Shown here piece after piece: positions 51,617-60,466 of a DNA stretch of 64,000 nt (the stretch's first letter is position 1; the number at the start of each line of letters is the position of its first letter). The stretch is from Pseudomonas inefficax (GTDB lineage: Bacteria; Pseudomonadota; Gammaproteobacteria; Pseudomonadales; Pseudomonadaceae): positions 148,275 to 212,274 of the forward strand of contig NZ_OPYN01000224.1 in assembly GCF_900277125.1 (NCBI RefSeq). Reading direction: 5' to 3'. Position numbers and translations under genes: made by a program. The notes under the pieces are model-generated. The model worked only from the letters and a program-made list of their open reading frames with translations, searched no databases and was not told the DNA's origin.

Positions 51617-52678
51617 TCAGGGCTGTTTGTTGCGGGTTGGGTGGACGACGTGCAGATAGTGTTCGGCAACGTCGAGCATACGGTTGGCGAACCCCCACTC
51701 GTTGTCGAACCAGGCCAGCAGGTTCACCAGGCGGGGGCCGGAAACACGGGTCTGGCTGGCATCGACGATCGCCGAATGCGGGTCATGGTTGAAATCACAG
51801 CTGGCGTGGGGCAACTCGGTATAGGCCAGCAAGCCTTTGAGCGGGCCTTCCAGCGCCGCCTCGCGCAGCACCCGGTTGACTTCGGCCGCGCTGGTATCGC
51901 GGGCGGTCTGCAGGGTGATGTCCAGACACGAGACGTTGACGGTTGGTACGCGTACCGCTTTGGCCTGGATTCGCCCGGCAAGTTCCGGAAGCAGGCGCTC
52001 GATACCACGTGCCAGACCAGTGGACACCGGGATCACCGACTGGAAGGCCGAACGCGTGCGGCGCAGGTCTTCATGGTGATAGGCGTCAATCACCGGCTGG
52101 TCGTTCATCGCCGAGTGGATGGTGGTGATCTGCACGTACTCGATGCCGAATGCCTGGTCCAGCACGCGCAGCAGCGGCACGCCGCAGTTGGTGGTGCACG
52201 ATGCGTTGGACACCAGGCGCTCGTTGCCGGTCAGGCAAGCCTGATTGACGCCGTAGACCACCGTGGCATCGACGTCGGCCTCGCTGGCCATCGGCTGCGA
52301 GAACAGCACCCGCGGCGCCCCGGCGTCGAGGAAGCGCTGGCCATCGGCACGGGTGTGGTAGGCGCCGGAGCATTCCAGCACCAGGTCGATATCCAGGGCG
52401 GCCCAGTCGATGCCTTCGGGGGTGGCACTGCGCATCACCTTCACGCAGTCGCCATTGATATGCAGACAGTCGCCATCGACCTTCACCTCACCGGGGAAAC
52501 GCCCGTGGGTGGAGTCGAAGCGTGTCAGGTATTCCAGGCTGGCCTGGTCGGCCAGGTCGTTCAGCGCGACGATCTCGAAACCGGCCTTTGCCCCCCGCTC
52601 GAACAGCGCGCGCAGGACACAGCGGCCGATACGGCCATAACCGTTGAGTGCAACTTTGTAGGGACGCAGGTGGGGCAT
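51617..52678 (-). CDS. epd: Erythrose-4-phosphate dehydrogenase (GAPDH family)
   Basis: A 353-residue GAPDH-fold dehydrogenase. NAD-binding VALNGYGRIGRCVLRALFE is at the N terminus; catalytic Cys161 lies in SNASCTTNC and His188 in TTIHSAMND. The position between tkt and pgk and the divergence from canonical GAPDH indicate Epd, which oxidises erythrose-4-phosphate to 4-phosphoerythronate for pyridoxal-phosphate synthesis. A second-type GAPDH (GapB) is the alternative. The ATG at 52678 is used; the upstream open frame is REP sequence. Confidence 0.87.
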   Translation of the reverse strand: MPHLRPYKVALNGYGRIGRCVLRALFERGAKAGFEIVALNDLADQASLEYLTRFDSTHGRFPGEVKVDGDCLHINGDCVKVMRSATPEGIDWAALDIDLVLECSGAYHTRADGQRFLDAGAPRVLFSQPMASEADVDATVVYGVNQACLTGNERLVSNASCTTNCGVPLLRVLDQAFGIEYVQITTIHSAMNDQPVIDAYHHEDLRRTRSAFQSVIPVSTGLARGIERLLPELAGRIQAKAVRVPTVNVSCLDITLQTARDTSAAEVNRVLREAALEGPLKGLLAYTELPHASCDFNHDPHSAIVDASQTRVSGPRLVNLLAWFDNEWGFANRMLDVAEHYLHVVHPTRNKQP

Positions 52679-52707
52679 AGGTAGCTCTTGAACTCCGGCA
52701 GTTGAAC

Positions 52708-52819
52708 GGGGCCGCTGCGCAGCCCATTCGCGGCACAAGGCCGCTCCTACAAGGGACGGCGTACGCAATACCCTGTAGGAGCGGCCTTGTGCCGCGAACG
52801 AGGGCCAAAGGCCCTCGCC
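52708..52819. repeat. REP pair 13 (CCTTGTGCCGCGAA type)
   Basis: Inverted units at 52708-52752 and 52773-52819, a variant with TTGTGCCGCGAA in place of TTGTGTCGCGA and terminal hairpins GGCCGCTGCGCAGCCC and GAGGGCCAAAGGCCCTC. Between tktA and epd. Confidence 0.9.
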
Positions 52820-52828
52820 TTCCTTGTA

Positions 52829-54826
52829 TCAGTCTTCCAGCAGCTCTTCGGCAGTACCGAGGATGTTCTCCACGGTGAAGCCGAACTCTTCGAACAGTGC
52901 CGAAGCCGGCGCCGACTCACCGTAGGTGGTCATGCCGATGACACGACCTTCCAGGCCGACGTACTTGTACCAGAAGTCGGCGTGTGCGGCTTCGATGGCG
53001 ATACGCGCACCTACTTCCAGCGGCAGCACGGACTGCTTGTAGGCAGCGTCCTGGGCATCGAACACGCTGGTGCACGGCATGGAAACCACGCGCACCTTGC
53101 GGCCTTGTTCGGTCAGCTTGGCGTACGCCTGAACAGCCAGGCCCACTTCGGAACCGGTGGCGATCAGGATCAGCTCAGGCTCGCCGGCGCAGTCCTTGAG
53201 CACGTAGCCGCCGCGGCTGATGTCGGCGATCTGCTGGGCGTCGCGTTCCTGGTGCTGCAGGTTCTGGCGCGAGAAGATCAGCGCCGAAGGGCCGTCCTTG
53301 CGCTCCAGGGCGTTTTTCCAGGACACGGCGGATTCCACCGCGTCGGCTGGGCGCCAGGTGTCCAGGTTCGGCGTGCTGCGCAGGCTGGTCAGTTGCTCGA
53401 TCGGCTGGTGAGTCGGGCCGTCTTCGCCCAGGCCGATGGAGTCGTGGGTGTAGACATGGATCACGCGCTGCTTCATCAGCGCCGACATGCGCACGGCGTT
53501 ACGGGCGTATTCCATGAACATCAGGAAGGTCGCGCCGTAAGGCACCAGGCCACCGTGCAGGGCAACGCCGTTCATGATGGCGGTCATGCCGAACTCGCGC
53601 ACGCCGTAGAACACGTAGTTGCCGCTGGCGTCGTTGGCTTCGACACCCTTGCAGCCCTTCCACAGGGTCAGGTTGGAACCGGCCAGGTCGGCCGAACCGC
53701 CGAGGAACTCTGGCAGCAGCGGGCCGAAGGCATTCAGGGCGTTCTGGCTGGCCTTGCGGCTGGCGATGGTTTCGCCCTTGGCAGCCACTTCGTTGATGTA
53801 GGCCTGGGCCTTCTCGCTGAAGTCGGCCGGCAGCTCGCCGCTGGCACGGCGCTTGAACTCGGCAGCCAGCTCCGGGTAGGCCTTGGCGTAGGCATCGAAG
53901 CGCTGGTTCCAGTCGGCTTCGGCCTTGGCACCAGCAGCCTTGGCGTCCCACTCGGCGTAGATCTCGGCCGGGATTTCGAATGGGCCGTGGTTCCAGTTCA
54001 ATTCCTTGCGGGCCAGGGCGATTTCGTCGTTGCCCAGCGGTGCGCCGTGGCAGTCTTCCTTGCCCTGCTTGTTCGGCGAGCCGAAACCGATGATGGTCTT
54101 GCAGCAGATCAGGGTCGGGCGAGCGCTCTTGCGGGCGGTCTCGATGGCGGTCTTGATCTCGTCGGCGTCATGGCCGTCGACGTTGCGGATCACCTGCCAG
54201 TTGTACGCTTCGAAGCGCGCCGGGGTGTTGTCGGTGAACCAGCCGTGCACTTCGCCGTCGATGGAAATGCCGTTGTCGTCGTAGAAGGCGATCAGCTTGT
54301 TCAGGCCCAGGGTGCCGGCCAGCGAGGCGACTTCGTGGGAGATACCTTCCATCATGCAGCCGTCGCCGAGGAACACGTAGGTGTTGTGGTCGACGATGTT
54401 GTGGCCGTCACGGTTGAACTGGGCAGCGAGCACTTTTTCGGCCAGGGCGAAGCCCACGGCGTTGGCGATACCCTGGCCGAGCGGGCCGGTGGTGGTCTCG
54501 ACGCCTGGGGTGTAGCCGTATTCCGGGTGGCCCGGGGTGCGGCTGTGCAGCTGGCGGAAGCCTTTGATGTCATCGATGGTGACGTCGTAGCCGGTCAGGT
54601 GCAGCAGCGAGTAGATCAGCATCGAACCGTGGCCGTTGGACAGTACGAAGCGGTCACGGTCGGCGAAACTCGGGTTGCTCGGGTTGTGCTTCAGATAGTC
54701 GCGCCAAAGCACTTCGGCGATATCCGCCATGCCCATGGGGGCACCTGGGTGGCCGCTGTTGGCCTTTTGCACGGCATCCATGCTGAGGGCACGAATGGCG
54801 TTGGCACGTTCACGACGGCTGGGCAT
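52829..54826 (-). CDS. tktA: Transketolase
   Basis: A 665-residue thiamine-diphosphate enzyme of the pentose-phosphate pathway that moves two-carbon units between sugar phosphates. N-terminal NAIRALSMDAVQKANSGHPGAPMGMADIAEVLW, the TPP-binding GDGCMMEGISHEVASLAGTLGLNKLIAFYDDN and central EFGMTAIMNGVALHGG with the proton-relay Glu are all present. An AGGAGA site precedes the ATG at 54826. The order tktA-epd-pgk-fba keeps central carbon genes together. Confidence 0.97.
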   Translation of the reverse strand: MPSRRERANAIRALSMDAVQKANSGHPGAPMGMADIAEVLWRDYLKHNPSNPSFADRDRFVLSNGHGSMLIYSLLHLTGYDVTIDDIKGFRQLHSRTPGHPEYGYTPGVETTTGPLGQGIANAVGFALAEKVLAAQFNRDGHNIVDHNTYVFLGDGCMMEGISHEVASLAGTLGLNKLIAFYDDNGISIDGEVHGWFTDNTPARFEAYNWQVIRNVDGHDADEIKTAIETARKSARPTLICCKTIIGFGSPNKQGKEDCHGAPLGNDEIALARKELNWNHGPFEIPAEIYAEWDAKAAGAKAEADWNQRFDAYAKAYPELAAEFKRRASGELPADFSEKAQAYINEVAAKGETIASRKASQNALNAFGPLLPEFLGGSADLAGSNLTLWKGCKGVEANDASGNYVFYGVREFGMTAIMNGVALHGGLVPYGATFLMFMEYARNAVRMSALMKQRVIHVYTHDSIGLGEDGPTHQPIEQLTSLRSTPNLDTWRPADAVESAVSWKNALERKDGPSALIFSRQNLQHQERDAQQIADISRGGYVLKDCAGEPELILIATGSEVGLAVQAYAKLTEQGRKVRVVSMPCTSVFDAQDAAYKQSVLPLEVGARIAIEAAHADFWYKYVGLEGRVIGMTTYGESAPASALFEEFGFTVENILGTAEELLED

Positions 54827-54980
54827 CGCTGATCTCCTGAGGGGCTTGAATAGGTGGTGTCACGAAAAAAGGCGGCCATTTTCGCCCACTGGGGGGGCTT
54901 GGGGCAATGACGTATGGTCGCAGTCGGGGGATTTTCCTCTGATTGGCACTCATTTCGGGGCAAAATCTGGAAATCGATGC

Positions 54981-55075
54981 CGGCTTCTTCGCGGGTGAAC
55001 CCGCTCCCACAGGGTCGCACCAAGCCTGAGGGCAGTACTGAACCTGTGGGAGCGGGTTCACCCGCGAAGAGGCCA
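54981..55075. repeat. REP pair 14
   Basis: Inverted units at 54981-55014 and 55043-55075 (TGTGGGAGCGGGTTCACC type) between the divergent tktA and ArsR-methyltransferase genes. The rest of the 344 bp gap contains the palindrome at 55107-55130 and no gene. Confidence 0.9.
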
Positions 55076-55106
55076 GCAATGGCAGCCTCGCCCTCCGCCC
55101 ATCATC

Positions 55107-55130
55107 CAATATCAAAACTTTTTGATATTG
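55107..55130. promoter_or_regulatory. Perfect palindrome, probable ArsR-type operator
   Basis: CAATATCAAAA, two bases, then the exact reverse complement TTTTGATATTG. It lies 40 bp before the ArsR-methyltransferase start, overlapping the expected promoter, as is usual for ArsR autoregulatory sites. It is probably the operator for the downstream regulator-metK operon. Confidence 0.75.
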
Positions 55131-55170
55131 CCCTTGCTAGGGCAACGATGCCTGTCTAGACTGCCGCACC

Positions 55171-56163
55171 ATGAACCTCCGTGCGCAATCGATCCCCGAG
55201 CAACGCGAAGCATTGGCAGCCCTGTGCAAAGCCAGTGGCGACGAGTTGCGCCTGAACGTATTGCGCGCCCTGGCCAACGACTCGTTCGGCGTGCTGGAAC
55301 TGGCGCAGATCTTCGATGTGGGCCAGTCGGGCATGAGCCACCACCTGAAGGTGCTGGCCCAGGCCGAGCTGGTGGCAACCCGCCGCGAGGGCAACGCCAT
55401 CTTCTACCGCCGCGCCCTGCCCGACAGCCTGCGCCTGGGCGGTCGGCTGCATGCGGCGTTGCTCGAAGAGGTGGATGACCTGACCCTGCCGCCTGACGTG
55501 CAGGCGCGCATCGCCCAGGTACAGCAGCGCCGCGCAGCCACCAGCCAGGACTTCTTCCTGCGCGTGGAAGAGAAGTTCCGCGCTCAGCAAGACCTGATCG
55601 CCGGCCTGCCGCAGTACCGCGAAAGCCTGCTGGCGTTGCTCGACAAACTGAATTTCGACCCGGCCGCCAGCGCCCTGGAGGTCGGCCCCGGCGACGGTGG
55701 CTTCCTGCCCGACCTGGCCCGGCGCTTCGCCCAGGTCACTGCCCTGGACAACAGCCCGACCATGCTCGAACTGGCGCGCCAGGTGTGCCAGCGCGAAGGG
55801 CTCGACAATGTGAACCTGCAGTTGGCCGATGCACTGGGTGCAACGGATGTGGCCGCCGACTGCGTTGTGCTGAACATGGTGCTGCACCATTTCAGCGACC
55901 CGGCCCTGGCCCTGCGCCAGCTGGCCAAAAGGGTGAAGGCAGGCGGCAGCCTGCTGGTAACCGAACTGTGCAGCCATGACCAGGGGTGGGCGCGCGAAGC
56001 CTGCGGCGACCTGTGGCTTGGCTTCGAGCAGGACGACCTGGCCCGTTGGGCCAACGCCGCCGGGCTGGCCCCCGGGGACAGCCTGTACGTGGGTTTGCGT
56101 AACGGTTTCCAGATCCAGGTCCGCCATTTCCAGCGGACGGCTGGCGACATACACCATCGGTAA
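55171..56163 (+). CDS. ArsR-family regulator fused to a SAM-dependent methyltransferase domain
   Basis: A 330-residue two-domain protein. Residues about 15-95 form an ArsR winged helix (GDELRLNVLRALANDSFGVLELAQIFDVGQSGMSHHLKVLAQAELVATRREGNAIFYRRAL). The rest is a class I methyltransferase fold with motif I ALEVGPGDGGFLPDLARRF, acidic TALDNS, and VLNMVLHHFSDPALALRQLAKRVKAGGSLLV. metK follows 18 bp later on the same transcript, and a perfect palindrome precedes the gene. A role as a sensor of SAM or S-adenosylhomocysteine for the methyl cycle is inferred; the methyltransferase domain may be the sensor. Confidence 0.85.
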   Translation: MNLRAQSIPEQREALAALCKASGDELRLNVLRALANDSFGVLELAQIFDVGQSGMSHHLKVLAQAELVATRREGNAIFYRRALPDSLRLGGRLHAALLEEVDDLTLPPDVQARIAQVQQRRAATSQDFFLRVEEKFRAQQDLIAGLPQYRESLLALLDKLNFDPAASALEVGPGDGGFLPDLARRFAQVTALDNSPTMLELARQVCQREGLDNVNLQLADALGATDVAADCVVLNMVLHHFSDPALALRQLAKRVKAGGSLLVTELCSHDQGWAREACGDLWLGFEQDDLARWANAAGLAPGDSLYVGLRNGFQIQVRHFQRTAGDIHHR

Positions 56164-56181
56164 ATTTCAGGAACCTTCGAG

Positions 56182-57372
56182 ATGAGCGAATACTCCCTTT
56201 TCACCTCCGAGTCCGTGTCCGAAGGGCATCCGGACAAGATCGCCGACCAGATTTCGGACGCCGTCCTTGATGCCATCATCGCCCAGGACAAGTACGCCCG
56301 CGTAGCCTGCGAAACCCTGGTCAAGACCGGTGTCGCCATCATCGCCGGCGAAGTCACCACATCGGCCTGGGTCGACCTGGAAGACCTGGTGCGCAAGGTC
56401 ATCATCGACATCGGCTACAACAGCTCCGACGTCGGCTTCGACGGCGCCACCTGCGCCGTGATGAACATCATCGGCAAGCAGTCAGTGGACATTGCCCAGG
56501 GCGTCGACCGCTCCAAGCCGGAAGACCAGGGCGCCGGTGACCAGGGCCTGATGTTCGGCTATGCCAGCAACGAAACCGAAGTGCTGATGCCAGCGCCAAT
56601 CTGCTTCTCGCACCGTCTAGTCGAGCGCCAGGCCGAAGCACGCAAGTCCGGCCTGCTGCCATGGCTGCGCCCGGACGCCAAGTCGCAAGTCACCTGCCGC
56701 TACGAAAACGGCAAGGTGGTCGGCATCGACGCCGTGGTGCTGTCGACCCAGCACAACCCTGAGGTTTCGCAGAAAGACCTGCAGGAAGCCGTGATGGAGT
56801 TGATCGTCAAGCACACCCTGCCTGCCGAACTGCTGCACAAGGGCACCCAGTACCACATCAACCCGACCGGCAACTTCATCATCGGCGGCCCGGTGGGTGA
56901 CTGCGGCCTGACCGGGCGCAAGATCATCGTTGACTCCTACGGCGGCATGGCCCGCCACGGTGGTGGCGCGTTCTCCGGCAAGGACCCGTCCAAGGTCGAC
57001 CGTTCGGCCGCCTATGCCGGCCGCTACGTGGCCAAGAACATCGTCGCCGCAGGCCTGGCCGAGCGTTGCGAGATCCAGGTGTCGTACGCCATTGGCGTGG
57101 CCCAGCCGACCTCCATCTCGATCAATACCTTCGGTACCGGCAAGGTCTCCGACGACAAGATCATCCAGCTGGTGCGCGAGTGCTTCGACCTGCGTCCTTA
57201 CGCCATCACCACCATGCTCGACCTGCTGCACCCGATGTACCAGGAAACCGCTGCCTACGGCCACTTCGGCCGTACTCCGCAGCAGAAGACTGTCGGCGAC
57301 GACACCTTCACCACCTTCACCTGGGAGCGCACCGACCGCGCCCAGTCGCTGCGTGACGCTGCCGGCCTGTAA
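56182..57372 (+). CDS. metK: S-adenosylmethionine synthetase
   Basis: A 396-residue enzyme that makes SAM from methionine and ATP. The N-terminal LFTSESVSEGHPDKIADQISDAVLDAIIAQD has the ATP/Mg-binding HPDK, GAGDQGLMFGYAS is the flexible-loop neighbour, and GGAFSGKDPSKVDRSAAYAGRYVAKNIVAAGLA is the second signature. It is preceded by the ArsR-methyltransferase gene in one operon and followed by a strong terminator. Confidence 0.97.
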   Translation: MSEYSLFTSESVSEGHPDKIADQISDAVLDAIIAQDKYARVACETLVKTGVAIIAGEVTTSAWVDLEDLVRKVIIDIGYNSSDVGFDGATCAVMNIIGKQSVDIAQGVDRSKPEDQGAGDQGLMFGYASNETEVLMPAPICFSHRLVERQAEARKSGLLPWLRPDAKSQVTCRYENGKVVGIDAVVLSTQHNPEVSQKDLQEAVMELIVKHTLPAELLHKGTQYHINPTGNFIIGGPVGDCGLTGRKIIVDSYGGMARHGGGAFSGKDPSKVDRSAAYAGRYVAKNIVAAGLAERCEIQVSYAIGVAQPTSISINTFGTGKVSDDKIIQLVRECFDLRPYAITTMLDLLHPMYQETAAYGHFGRTPQQKTVGDDTFTTFTWERTDRAQSLRDAAGL

Positions 57373-57391
57373 ATTTCCCATCGCGCTGGTC

Positions 57392-57427
57392 AAAAGCCCC
57401 TGCCGAGCAATCGGCAGGGGCTTTTTT
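57392..57427 (+). terminator. Rho-independent terminator of metK
   Basis: AAAAGCCCCTGCCGA, loop GCAA, TCGGCAGGGGCTTTTTT: an 11-12 bp GC-rich stem with a T-run, 20 bp after the metK stop. Confidence 0.93.
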
Positions 57428-57517
57428 GTGACATATGGGCTGACAAACGCTGCATGGCAACCCGCACGCAACCTGCCTAGGCTGAGGGCTCCCACCCGCC
57501 ATGCAAGGATGCTGGCC

Positions 57518-59218
57518 ATGCCGTTGATACTGCTGTTCACCCTGCTGTTGACACTGAGCTCCCCCCTGGCACGTGCCGCCCCATGCCCTACCTGGAACCC
57601 GCAACAAGTCGAGGCTGAAGTAAGCCGACTAAGTGCCACGCTCGCCCACTGGGACGACCACTACCACCGCCAGGGCGTTGCGCTCGTACCCGATGAACTC
57701 TACGACCAGAGCCGCCAGCGCCTGACGCACCTGCAGCAATGCTTTGGCATCGCGACCATCCAGTCTCCGCTGGCCAGCGCTGGCGGGCCGATCCCGCATC
57801 CGGTGCCGCATACCGGCGTCGACAAGCTGGCCGACCGCCTGGCTGTAGAACGCTGGCTGGCCGGCAAGACCGATGTCTGGGTGCAGCCAAAGGTCGATGG
57901 CGTAGCGGTCTCCCTCATTTACCGACAGGGCCGGCTGGAGCAGTTGATCAGCCGCGGGGACGGCGTGCAGGGGCACGACTGGAGCCGCCACATTCCCCAG
58001 CTCCACGCCATCAATCGGCAGTTGCCCCAGGCCATCGACCTGCAACTGCAGGGCGAACTGTACCTGCGTCTGGACGCGCACGTGCAAGCCCAGGCAGGCA
58101 GCGCCAACGCCCGAGGGACGGTAGCCGGGCTGCTGGCTCGCAAGCAGCTGGGTCGTGAGCAAGGCGAGCGCATTGGCCTGTTCGTGTGGGACTGGCCGCG
58201 CGGCCCCGAGCAGCAGGCCGAACGCCTCGCGCAGCTGGCGGAACTGGGCTTTGCGCACAGCCGGGATTACAGCGTCGCCATAAAAACAGTGGACGATGCG
58301 GCGCACTGGCGTGAGTACTGGTACCGCTCACCCCTGCCCTTCGCCACCGATGGCGTGGTGCTGCGCCAAGGCGTCCGGCCACCGGCCGAGCGCTGGCAGG
58401 CCAAGGCCCTCTATTGGATCGCAGCGTGGAAGCACCCGTACACACAGGCCTTGGCCGAAGTGCGCGAGGTCCGCTTCCGCATCGGCCGCACCGGTAGGGT
58501 CACACCGGTCTTGCAGGTGCTGCCGGTTACCCTGGATGACCGGCGAATCACCCAGGTGAGCCTGGGCTCGCTGGCACGTTGGCTCAAGCTCGACATCCGT
58601 CCCGGTGACCTGGTGGCCGTCAGCCTTGCCGGGCTGACCATCCCACGCCTGGAGCAAGTGGTGCACCGCTCCGCCGAGCGGCAACCGGCGACCGCACCAG
58701 CGCCCGGCCAACATCATGCCCACAGCTGCTGGCAGATCAGCGAAGGCTGCGAGGACCAGTTCATTGCCCGCCTCACCTGGCTCAGCGGCAAGCAGGGGCT
58801 GGCCCTGCCGCGTACCGGCCCTGGCACCTGGCGCCGATTGGTGGCCGCCGGGCTGGTGACCTCGATGACCGACTGGCTGCATCTGGACGCCGAGCGCCTG
58901 GGCCAGGTAACCGGTATCAGTGACGCAACGGCTGCGCAGTTGCTCGGCAGTTTCGACCAAGCCCGCTCACGGCCCTTTGCCCAATGGCTGCGCGGGCTGG
59001 GCGCGCCCACACCCACCGGCATGCAGGTGACAGGCGACTGGCTGGAGCTTGCTGCCCGCACCAACCTTGAATGGCAAGCCATGCCCGGTATCGGCGAAAA
59101 GCGCGGGCAACAGCTTGCAGGATTTTTTGCGGCCACCGAGGTGCAAGCCATTGCAACGCAGCTGGCCAAGGCAGGGATCGACGGCTTCCGGCCCGACAGG
59201 CAAAGCATCAAGCAATGA
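57518..59218 (+). CDS. ligB: NAD+-dependent DNA ligase LigB
   Basis: A 566-residue ligase shorter than LigA. The adenylation domain has catalytic Lys125 in VQPKVDGVAVSLIYRQGRLEQLISRGDGVQGHDWS; an OB-fold follows (TGRVTPVLQVLPVTLDDRRITQVSLGSLARW), then helix-hairpin-helix segments near the end (AMPGIGEKRGQQLAGFF). There is no BRCT domain and no complete zinc finger, as in LigB. The first 25 residues (MPLILLFTLLLTLSSPLARA) look like a signal peptide, odd for a DNA ligase but known in LigB annotations. The ATG at 57518 has AAGGA eight bases upstream. Confidence 0.92.
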   Translation: MPLILLFTLLLTLSSPLARAAPCPTWNPQQVEAEVSRLSATLAHWDDHYHRQGVALVPDELYDQSRQRLTHLQQCFGIATIQSPLASAGGPIPHPVPHTGVDKLADRLAVERWLAGKTDVWVQPKVDGVAVSLIYRQGRLEQLISRGDGVQGHDWSRHIPQLHAINRQLPQAIDLQLQGELYLRLDAHVQAQAGSANARGTVAGLLARKQLGREQGERIGLFVWDWPRGPEQQAERLAQLAELGFAHSRDYSVAIKTVDDAAHWREYWYRSPLPFATDGVVLRQGVRPPAERWQAKALYWIAAWKHPYTQALAEVREVRFRIGRTGRVTPVLQVLPVTLDDRRITQVSLGSLARWLKLDIRPGDLVAVSLAGLTIPRLEQVVHRSAERQPATAPAPGQHHAHSCWQISEGCEDQFIARLTWLSGKQGLALPRTGPGTWRRLVAAGLVTSMTDWLHLDAERLGQVTGISDATAAQLLGSFDQARSRPFAQWLRGLGAPTPTGMQVTGDWLELAARTNLEWQAMPGIGEKRGQQLAGFFAATEVQAIATQLAKAGIDGFRPDRQSIKQ

Positions 59219-59350
59219 TTGTTTACCAATTTACTCGTAGGAAAATCCTGAGATTAAGCCGGAAAAGCCCAACAAGGGTTTCTAAATGGGCAAAACCAAG
59301 GCAGGATTTCCCCCAACTTTTGCTGCCCCGCCCCGTCAAGGAGGCTTTTC

Positions 59351-59743
59351 ATGAAACGTATTTCGACCCTTTTCCTGCTCGCGACACTGGGCCTGGCCGC
59401 TGCTGCCGCACAAGCCGCCCAGCCAGATGCCGGCCTGACCGGTTGCGCCGCCAAGCGCAGCGCCATCGAGAACCAGTTGAAGATTGCCCGAGACCACGGC
59501 AACAACGACCAGGCCGAAGGGCTCGAAGAGGCGCTGCGAGGAGTCGACAACTGCACCGATGCCGGCCTGCGCAAGGAACGTGAGCAAAAGGTGCTCGACG
59601 CCCGTCACGAAGTGGCGCAGCGGGAAAGGGACTTGAAGAAAGCCGAGAAGAAAGGCGATTCGGAGAAGATCAACAAGCGCAAGGACAAGCTGGCCGAGTC
59701 GCGCAAAGAACTGCAGGAAGCGGTAGAGGATCTCGACCGCTGA
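59351..59743 (+). CDS. DUF1090-type periplasmic protein (YqjC-like)
   Basis: A 130-residue protein with a cleavable signal peptide (ends AAAQAAQ near 24), then a long, highly charged alpha-helix rich in Lys, Glu and Arg: coiled-coil-like REQKVLDARHEVAQRERDLKKAEKKGDSEKINKRKDKLAESRKELQEAVEDL. Two Cys (GCAAKRSAIE and VDNCTDAGL) may form a disulfide. This matches the DUF1090 family, whose function is unknown. It has an AAGGAGG site before ATG 59351. Confidence 0.85.
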   Translation: MKRISTLFLLATLGLAAAAAQAAQPDAGLTGCAAKRSAIENQLKIARDHGNNDQAEGLEEALRGVDNCTDAGLRKEREQKVLDARHEVAQRERDLKKAEKKGDSEKINKRKDKLAESRKELQEAVEDLDR

Positions 59744-59769
59744 GGCTCCGACCGGGCGAACGCGATCAT

Positions 59770-59885
59770 TGTAGGAGCGGCCTTGTGTCGCGATAGGGCT
59801 GCGCAGCGGCCCCAGGATTTCAGCTGATGCACAAATCGCCGGGGCCGCTTTGCGGCCCATCGCGACACAAGGCCGCTCCTACACA
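59770..59885. repeat. REP pair 15
   Basis: Inverted units at 59770-59813 and 59840-59885 of the CCTTGTGTCGCGA type, between the convergent DUF1090 and cytochrome genes. Confidence 0.9.
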
Positions 59886-59900
59886 GAGCAATGCAGGCAA

Positions 59901-60347
59901 TCAATGATTGCGGAATTCGGTATGACAGGCCTTGCAAGCTGCTTCGACCTTGTCCATCGGCGCCTTCAACTGCGCAGCGTCCAGCGGCTGGCCACGGGTG
60001 ACATCGACCAGTTCGCCAGTGACGCCTTCCAGCTGCCGGGCCAGGTCATGAAAGCGCGTCTGCCGTTCCCATACCTCGGCCCGTGCGCTACTGTCGCCGC
60101 CATCACGCGCCTGTGGAAAGTGCTGCCAGGGCTGGTGCGAAAGGTTGTCCAGCTTCAGCGCACCGTCGGCAAACTTCACCCCGTCGAACGGCAACCGCCC
60201 ACGCAACATGCCGCCCAGGTCTTCGCTGGTCTTGAGCATGTCCTTGAAGATTACCTTGCGCTTGCCCAGCGGGGAGTTCGGGTCAACCCGGTCGCAACCA
60301 CCCAGGGCCAGTGCTGCCAGCAGAACAACGGTCAATCGCTTCAACAT
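59901..60347 (-). CDS. Lipoprotein c-type cytochrome (cytochrome c' like)
   Basis: A 148-residue protein with signal peptide and lipobox LGGC (Cys18). The single haem-binding motif CKACH (Cys138, Cys141, His142) is near the C terminus, the arrangement of class II cytochromes c (cytochrome c'/c556). The middle is predicted helical (LKTSEDLGGMLRG, RFHDLARQLEGVTGELVDVT). A periplasmic, membrane-tethered electron-transfer or gas-binding role is inferred. The ATG at 60347 is preferred to a GTG three codons upstream. Confidence 0.82.
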   Translation of the reverse strand: MLKRLTVVLLAALALGGCDRVDPNSPLGKRKVIFKDMLKTSEDLGGMLRGRLPFDGVKFADGALKLDNLSHQPWQHFPQARDGGDSSARAEVWERQTRFHDLARQLEGVTGELVDVTRGQPLDAAQLKAPMDKVEAACKACHTEFRNH

Positions 60348-60466
60348 CACGGTCACTTCGGCCTACGCAAATGGGTGGCCAGTATCGCTGCCCAACGGCC
60401 AAAGACCAATAGCCACATAAAAAACAGGGGCGAATATCCGTATTCACCCATGACAGGAATGTATTC

